From the NCBI RefSeq assembly GCF_002077945.1, contig NZ_LVYD01000047.1:1-63978 (forward strand): 63,978 nucleotides of DNA. The letters are read 5' to 3'. This document shows positions 60,123 to 63,978 of this stretch, in pieces. The translations under genes and the position numbers were made by a program. Within the stretch, counting starts at the first letter, position 1, and the number at the start of each line of letters is the position of its first letter. Origin of the DNA: Niastella vici (GTDB lineage: Bacteria > Bacteroidota > Bacteroidia > Chitinophagales > Chitinophagaceae). The notes under the pieces were generated by a model that was not told the origin of the DNA, ran no database searches, and saw only the letters and a list, made by a program, of their open reading frames with translations.

Positions 60123-61070
60123 ATGGTTCATATGGAAGCCAGGATATCATCAGCGTTGGCAAACTGGATACCTTATAAACTTTCCTTTGCTGAAGGCGAG
60201 CCATATTGTGAATGGTTGTATACAGGCGATGAAGATTTTACAGAACCATTTTTTGATGACACCATTGCCAAATGCCTGCAATACAACAACCGCGGCCATA
60301 AAAGCATAAGTAGTTTGGATGTGTTGCCACAATGGTCCAATGAAATTGAAAGCATTCCGCCTTCAGCATTTATCTTCCATGTGTCAAGGTGCGGTTCTAC
60401 CCTGGCTTCGCAACTGCTGGCTTTAGATAGCGGTAACATTGTACTTTCAGAAGTTCCTTTTTTTGATGCCTTACTGCGGGCGAACAAAAATATACCGCAA
60501 CAATTGCTAAAAGCTGCAGTGGCATTCTACGCATCTGTAAAAAACAATAGAAAAAGATTGTTTATAAAAACTGATAGCTGGCATATCTTCTTTTATAAAC
60601 AGCTCAGGGAACTATACCCACTAACTCCTTTTATTTTATTGTACCGCCGGCCCGATGAAGTGATGCGGTCGCAACAAAAGCGAAGCGGGATGCATGCAAT
60701 ACCCGGGCTCATTGAACCTGCCCTGCTGGGATTTGCAGAAAATGAAGTGCAGTATATGGACCAGAATGAATACCTGGGCCGCTTGCTGGATAAATACTTT
60801 CAGGCTTTTGAACACATTCTCGAAGAAGACCCCCTTGCTATTCCTGTAAATTATAATGAAGGTCCCATTGCCATGGTAGAAAAGATAGCGGCCATAACCG
60901 GTACGCCTGTTGGCTTCGGGGAAATGGAAAGAATTAAAGACCGGGCCAGGTACCATGCAAAGTACCCTGCTCAGGTTTTTGCGGAAGCGGCGATCCGCGA
61001 TCCGGTGCCTGCTTATTGCAGAGCCGCCTATGAAAGATATGAAGCCCTGGAGCGAAGTAGGAATTCATAA
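60123..61070 (+). CDS. sulfotransferase-like protein
   Basis: A 315-aa protein. FHVSRCGSTLASQLLAL at about 85-101 is a PAPS-binding P-loop (5'-PSB) of sulfotransferases. A 3'-PB-like segment is FILLYRRPDEVMRSQQKR at about 175-192. The N-terminal 80 residues have no recognised domain. No transmembrane segment is seen, so it would be cytoplasmic. The gene ends 43 nt inside the convergent APS kinase gene, which makes the donor PAPS; this overlap ties the two functionally and perhaps in regulation. Acceptor unknown. Confidence 0.75.
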   Translation: MVHMEARISSALANWIPYKLSFAEGEPYCEWLYTGDEDFTEPFFDDTIAKCLQYNNRGHKSISSLDVLPQWSNEIESIPPSAFIFHVSRCGSTLASQLLALDSGNIVLSEVPFFDALLRANKNIPQQLLKAAVAFYASVKNNRKRLFIKTDSWHIFFYKQLRELYPLTPFILLYRRPDEVMRSQQKRSGMHAIPGLIEPALLGFAENEVQYMDQNEYLGRLLDKYFQAFEHILEEDPLAIPVNYNEGPIAMVEKIAAITGTPVGFGEMERIKDRARYHAKYPAQVFAEAAIRDPVPAYCRAAYERYEALERSRNS

Positions 61071-61573
61071 AAGGTCAAAACAGACTGCGATGCCGGTTCC
61101 CCGCTGGTATCGATGACCAGGTCGGGTGAAGCCGGAACTTCATATGTATCATTCACTCCCGTTAAATTAAAGAGCTTATCAGGGTGCTCGTCGTGCAACA
61201 ATGCCCGTTTGTATAAACCCTTGGTATCTCTTTTGAGGAGAACCGGGATTTCGCATTTGACCCAAATGGTCTTTGTGCCATATTTTTCTTTCAATTCATT
61301 TCTGATAGCTTCAAAAGGGTTAATAGCGGCGATCATAATGATATCTGCGCGGTTTTTAAAAGACCAGGCTACCTCACCAAGCCGCCTGATATTCTCCATT
61401 CTGTCTTCCTTTGAAAAGCCCAGGTCTTTGCAAAGGGTTTTCCTGTACACATCACCGTCAATGATCTCAACTTTCAGGGATTGCTTTTCCAGTAAGGGTT
61501 TTACACCCACTGCCAGCGTTGATTTCCCTGCGCCTGAAAGACCGGTTAATTGTATGATCATGATCCTGGTCAT
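61028..61573 (-). CDS. cysC: adenylylsulfate kinase (APS kinase)
   Basis: A 181-aa APS kinase, the enzyme that phosphorylates APS to PAPS. P-loop GLSGAGKST (11-19), DGDVYRKTL, the APS-binding part FSKEDRMENIRRLGEVAW and the lid-like KGLYKRALLHDEHPDKLFNLTGVNDTYEVP are present. Its gene lies between the sulfotransferase and beta-hydroxylase genes, opposite in strand. The start ATG 61573 is 4 nt from the opposing ATG 61577. No ATP sulfurylase or sulfite reductase gene is here, so this kinase seems devoted to sulfation rather than assimilation. Confidence 0.9.
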   Translation of the reverse strand: MTRIMIIQLTGLSGAGKSTLAVGVKPLLEKQSLKVEIIDGDVYRKTLCKDLGFSKEDRMENIRRLGEVAWSFKNRADIIMIAAINPFEAIRNELKEKYGTKTIWVKCEIPVLLKRDTKGLYKRALLHDEHPDKLFNLTGVNDTYEVPASPDLVIDTSGEPASQSVLTFYEFLLRSRASYLS

Positions 61574-61609
61574 TGAATGAATTCAGAAAATCTTTGTAGA
61601 TTTAGTAAC

Positions 61610-62338
61610 ATGAGCATCATTAAATATGCGTTATTGAAGATGCCAGTTGCCATCAAAAGTATTCAAAAAGAAATTGAAAAATTGCAATCAGATTACTGGC
61701 AACCGCATTTAAACCAACATGATTATGAAGGTGGGTGGGATGTTTTATCGTTCCGGTCGCCCGGTGGTGTACCGAATACATTGGCCGAATCGTTGAATAA
61801 GGAAGCGTTTGCAGATACGCCTTTATTGGCGCATTGTCCATCTGTTCAATTGCTCCTTGAAAGTCTGCAGTGCGAAAAATTATCTGCCCGGTTGTTGAAC
61901 CTGCAGGCCGGGGCTGTGATCAAAGAACATACGGATAAGGAGCTTTATTTTGAAAAAGGCGAGGCCCGGCTGCATTTTCCCATCATTACAAATCCTTTTG
62001 TTGAGTTCTACCTCGATAATGAAAGACTGCAGATGCAGGAAGGCGAATGCTGGTATATTAATGCCAACCTGCCGCACCGGTTGGCCAATAAGGGCAGCAG
62101 TAACAGGATACACCTTGTTGTGGATTGTAAAGTAAGTCATTGGCTGCATGAAGTATTCAATAAGGATTGCCTGGTGCAGCGTGAGCTGAAGGATACGGAA
62201 GTTTTTTTGCGTGACAGGAACACGATTGTGCAAACGATCAATGAATTGAGAAGGCAGCCTGGTAATAGCGCAGCTGAATTGGCGAATGAACTGGAGAGGC
62301 AGTTGAAGGAGGCGGAAGAAGAAGCTAATAAATATTGA
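61610..62338 (+). CDS. aspartyl/asparaginyl beta-hydroxylase-family dioxygenase
   Basis: A 242-aa Fe(II)/2-oxoglutarate oxygenase. The metal triad is visible: H107-x-D109 in IKEHTDKELY and H156 in NLPHRLANKG; R166 in NRIHLVVD is the likely 2-oxoglutarate contact. This follows the Asp/Asn hydroxylase pattern. ATG 61610 is preferred: AATCTTTG (61588-61595), a near -7 box, lies 15 nt upstream, whereas ATG 61577 overlaps the start of the divergent APS kinase gene. The C-terminus ends in a Glu-rich helix. Members hydroxylate peptides or free amino acids; the substrate is unknown. Confidence 0.8.
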   Translation: MSIIKYALLKMPVAIKSIQKEIEKLQSDYWQPHLNQHDYEGGWDVLSFRSPGGVPNTLAESLNKEAFADTPLLAHCPSVQLLLESLQCEKLSARLLNLQAGAVIKEHTDKELYFEKGEARLHFPIITNPFVEFYLDNERLQMQEGECWYINANLPHRLANKGSSNRIHLVVDCKVSHWLHEVFNKDCLVQRELKDTEVFLRDRNTIVQTINELRRQPGNSAAELANELERQLKEAEEEANKY

Positions 62339-62339
62339 A

Positions 62340-62428
62340 ATGGGGCTGACCAAAAAGGTTCATGAAGGCTTTGAGAATCGCGTAAACGACCTTTAGTCAC
62401 CATCACTACTTCCTTTAGTCAGCCCCAT
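62340..62428. terminator. long inverted repeat with alternate right arms
   Basis: ATGGGGCTGAC (62340-62350) pairs perfectly with GTCAGCCCCAT (62418-62428). The word CCTTTAGTCA occurs twice (62390-62399, 62412-62421), so the left arm and the adjoining AAAAAGG could pair in more than one way. It lies between two convergent genes; a terminator is the first guess. Confidence 0.45.
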
Positions 62429-62439
62429 AATACGTTGAA

Positions 62440-62781
62440 CTATTTTGCAACCAGGGCCTGTCCTTCAAAAACTACTCCTGGCCAGCCGTGGATCATAAAT
62501 TGTCTGATGTTTTGGTGATCAGCCCCGTTGGGATTATTTAATACTGATTGATAATGTTCTGCAAACAGGTAAAGAGTATCTTCCTTACTCAGGTTATTTA
62601 GTTGCGCGAAAGTAAAAACCTTTGCACTGCCCTGATTTTGTGTTGCCTCATTATAAACCTCCCCATTTTTAAAAGCTGCAGGTTGATGTTGATAGTAAGT
62701 TTCTATAAATTCAATCACTTCTTTGAATGGGAGTGAATTGTCTTTTGATCTTTTTATTAAACTGTTTAATTGATCTTTCAT
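62440..62781 (-). CDS. HopJ-type protein
   Basis: A 113-aa protein of the HopJ family: IEFIETYYQHQPAAFKNGEVYNEATQNQGSAKVFTFAQLNNLSKEDTLYLFAEHYQSVLNNPNGADHQNIRQFMIHGWPGVVFEG. The conserved HQNIRxFMxxGWxGIxF signature is clear. The family was named for a type III effector but is widespread in bacteria without T3SS, where its role is unknown. No secretion signal or T3SS gene is present here. Confidence 0.85.
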   Translation of the reverse strand: MKDQLNSLIKRSKDNSLPFKEVIEFIETYYQHQPAAFKNGEVYNEATQNQGSAKVFTFAQLNNLSKEDTLYLFAEHYQSVLNNPNGADHQNIRQFMIHGWPGVVFEGQALVAK

Positions 62782-62831
62782 TCGGGTTTTATCTATTTAA
62801 GGGCAAAAATAGATAACCTGCCATCATCATC

Positions 62832-63062
62832 CTAATAATGCGAAGGTTTTACAATCACCGTATCGTTCGGTAATTTTATTGTATCAGGTTTAAGCCGCAC
62901 ATTATTGTTTTTAGGTGGCATCTGCGTAGTCATCTTAGCCGAGCCGAGCGTACCGGCTGCATTGGTTTGGTCGTCGGGATTGGCGGTTATTGACATGGGG
63001 GGGTTACAATGAACCATAAACAGGAATACCAACCCGGGCCAATATGAAGAATTTTTATTCAT
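62832..63062 (-). CDS. small putative lipoprotein
   Basis: A 76-aa frame starting MNKNSSYWPGLVFLFMVHC, giving a lipobox-like end at Cys. The rest is polar (NPPMSITANPDDQTNAAGTL). A 12-residue longer reading from 63098 is less likely because it would bury the signal. Function unknown; the short, polar sequence could be a chance frame. Confidence 0.4.
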   Translation of the reverse strand: MNKNSSYWPGLVFLFMVHCNPPMSITANPDDQTNAAGTLGSAKMTTQMPPKNNNVRLKPDTIKLPNDTVIVKPSHY

Positions 63063-63180
63063 ATGAATAGTATTTAAGGCAGGCGCCTTATTTATCATAT
63101 GAAAAATCTGTTCCCGCCTGTAAACGCGGGCATGGATTTTAAGCTATAGATTGTGGGGAACTATGGCAACAGAAGAGGCT

Positions 63181-63855
63181 TTAATTGCCATCTTCTGCAA
63201 ATTGTTCATTTGAAACGTTTTTAGAAGGCATATACTGCTTTTTTCTTTTTCCTGCCAGGTAGAATGCAGCAAAAAGGAACATTGGCAGCTTAAAGAACAG
63301 GAATATAAAAGCAAGGATGGGAAGGAAAAAGGAAAGGATCACACAAACCAGGCTATTGATCATATCCAGGTTAAATGTAAGCCTGAAACGGCGTCTTGCA
63401 ATATCCGGGAGTTTGTCTTTATTTATATAATTCTTTGAATCGGCGTAATCCCAGATGTAATTCTGAAAAATGGCCAGTCCCAGCACATTCATACTATAAA
63501 GAAAGATCACAGGTGTTTCGGCGAAATGAGCACTGACCAATGTTGTTGCAAAAGGTAAAGTAACGATCAGGAACAGCCAACAGATGTTTAAAAACATCAT
63601 AAGATCATCCATTTTATAAATATGGATAAAAGCATTATGATGGGTTCTCCAAAAGCCGGCGATATTAATAAAAGAAAGAATAAAAGCCAGGTAATTTCTC
63701 CAGGGCAGTAGCAGGTCTGAAAAGCTTACATGGTGATCTGTAGGGATCTCCAGTTTTAAGTTCAATGCAAGCAGGGTGATGGCGATCGCTACGATAGCAT
63801 CGCTAAAGAAAATTACCCGTTCAAAAGCCACTTCCTTTTTTATAAAGTCTTTCAC
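63181..63855 (-). CDS. TMEM175-family potassium channel-like membrane protein
   Basis: A 224-aa protein with about five to six hydrophobic segments. The first helix carries the family signature RVIFFSDAIVAIAITLLALNL (R-x3-FSD-x6-TLL), the selectivity-filter helix of TMEM175 channels. FWRTHHNAFIHIYKMDDLMMFLNICWLF continues the first repeat. It is longer at the C-terminus than typical bacterial members, ending in a basic, soluble tail. Potassium conduction is known for the family, not shown here. Confidence 0.85.
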   Translation of the reverse strand: MKDFIKKEVAFERVIFFSDAIVAIAITLLALNLKLEIPTDHHVSFSDLLLPWRNYLAFILSFINIAGFWRTHHNAFIHIYKMDDLMMFLNICWLFLIVTLPFATTLVSAHFAETPVIFLYSMNVLGLAIFQNYIWDYADSKNYINKDKLPDIARRRFRLTFNLDMINSLVCVILSFFLPILAFIFLFFKLPMFLFAAFYLAGKRKKQYMPSKNVSNEQFAEDGN

Positions 63856-63914
63856 GGAACAAATTTATCTTTTTGGTTGATGCGGCGGGAATTTTTGAAT
63901 GGGACGGGAGAAAT

Positions 63915-63953
63915 AAAAAAAGCCAGCAAGTTGTTGACTTGCTGGCTTTTTTT
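63915..63953. terminator. strong bidirectional terminator
   Basis: AAAAAAA (63915-63921), GCCAGCAAG (63922-63930), loop TTGTTGA, CTTGCTGGC (63938-63946), TTTTTTT (63947-63953). The stem is 9 bp and perfect, with A- and T-runs on each side, so it can act on both strands. Confidence 0.88.
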
Positions 63954-63956
63954 GGT

Positions 63957-63973
63957 GCGCCCGGCACGGGCGC
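63957..63973. repeat. GC-rich palindrome at the window end
   Basis: GCGCCCG-GCA-CGGGCGC forms a perfect 7-bp stem. It lies 3 nt after the T-run, next to the window edge. The sequence is too short to tell whether it belongs to an RNA gene, a repeat or an unrelated gene that begins outside. Confidence 0.4.
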
Positions 63974-63978
63974 AAACT

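Noticed and set aside
62440..62781. HopJ as a real type III effector
   Set aside because: No T3SS genes or secretion signal; the family occurs widely in bacteria without T3SS.
63954..63978. tRNA 3' end on the minus strand at the window edge
   Set aside because: The reverse strand ends in ...GCACCA, but the expected T-loop (TTCGAAT-like) is missing; only a 7-bp palindrome is seen, and the window ends too soon.

Overview
The window is a chromosomal segment from a member of the Bacteroidota, most likely family Chitinophagaceae (Niastella/Chitinophaga-like). This rests on two SusC/SusD pairs, a propeller-type sensor regulator, an S46 dipeptidyl-peptidase, a DUF6266-type protein, weak or absent Shine-Dalgarno sequences, and repeated promoter -7 boxes of the Bacteroidota form TAnnTTTG. 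The genus is an inference; no rRNA or tRNA gene was found.

Layout. 1-354: 5' part of a small secreted protein gene (minus strand, runs off the window). 867-4907: phenylacetate operon paaA-B-C-D-G-I, with no paaE; an aldo/keto reductase (minus) and paaY follow. 6754-14448: obg, a large membrane-anchored patatin, a DPP7-type S46 peptidase, an RDD protein and a type II NADH dehydrogenase. 14717-18917: a FIST sensor gene followed by a hybrid histidine kinase, a NosP/NahK-like pair. 19238-22558: small patatin, a lipoprotein resembling the first periplasmic domain of GldM, then a 70-aa protein, a non-coding block of 10-11 nt repeats and a DUF6266-like protein. 23336-29469: accessory metabolic genes (polysaccharide deacetylase, VOC protein, a broken phosphatase-like gene, DEDD exonuclease, PP2C-like phosphatase, AraC regulator, Old Yellow Enzyme).

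29765-47510 is carbohydrate-uptake territory: susC/susD pair 1, a propeller/LuxR regulator (minus), a GH5 enzyme with a C-terminal CBM6-like domain, susC/susD pair 2 and two GH30 enzymes. The enzymes suggest a beta-glucan, possibly fungal beta-1,6/1,3-glucan. A direct-repeat site with 11-bp period, GATGGGG-N4-(A/G)(A/T/G)TGGGG-like, lies upstream of the GH5 gene and twice upstream of susC 2.

50066-52689 is the most unusual locus. It encodes a LexA/CI-like S24 repressor with an intact Ala-Gly cleavage site and Ser/Lys dyad. Divergent from it is a compact operon: a Cro-like protein, an unknown protein, a DnaA-domain-IV-like protein and a Mu Gam-like DNA-end-binding protein. No transposase, integrase or structural phage gene is present. 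A perfect 18-bp word lies both between the -33 and -7 boxes of the operon promoter and inside the repressor gene. It looks like a domesticated, possibly DNA-damage-inducible, module.

52744-63978: a class 1 isoprenoid-type enzyme, an NADP-dependent dehydrogenase, small HTH and surface proteins, a ZU5-like lipoprotein, a GH28 enzyme, a sulfation-type group (GNAT, sulfotransferase, APS kinase, Asp/Asn beta-hydroxylase), a HopJ-like protein, a small lipoprotein and a TMEM175-like channel. The window ends in a strong bidirectional terminator and a palindrome.
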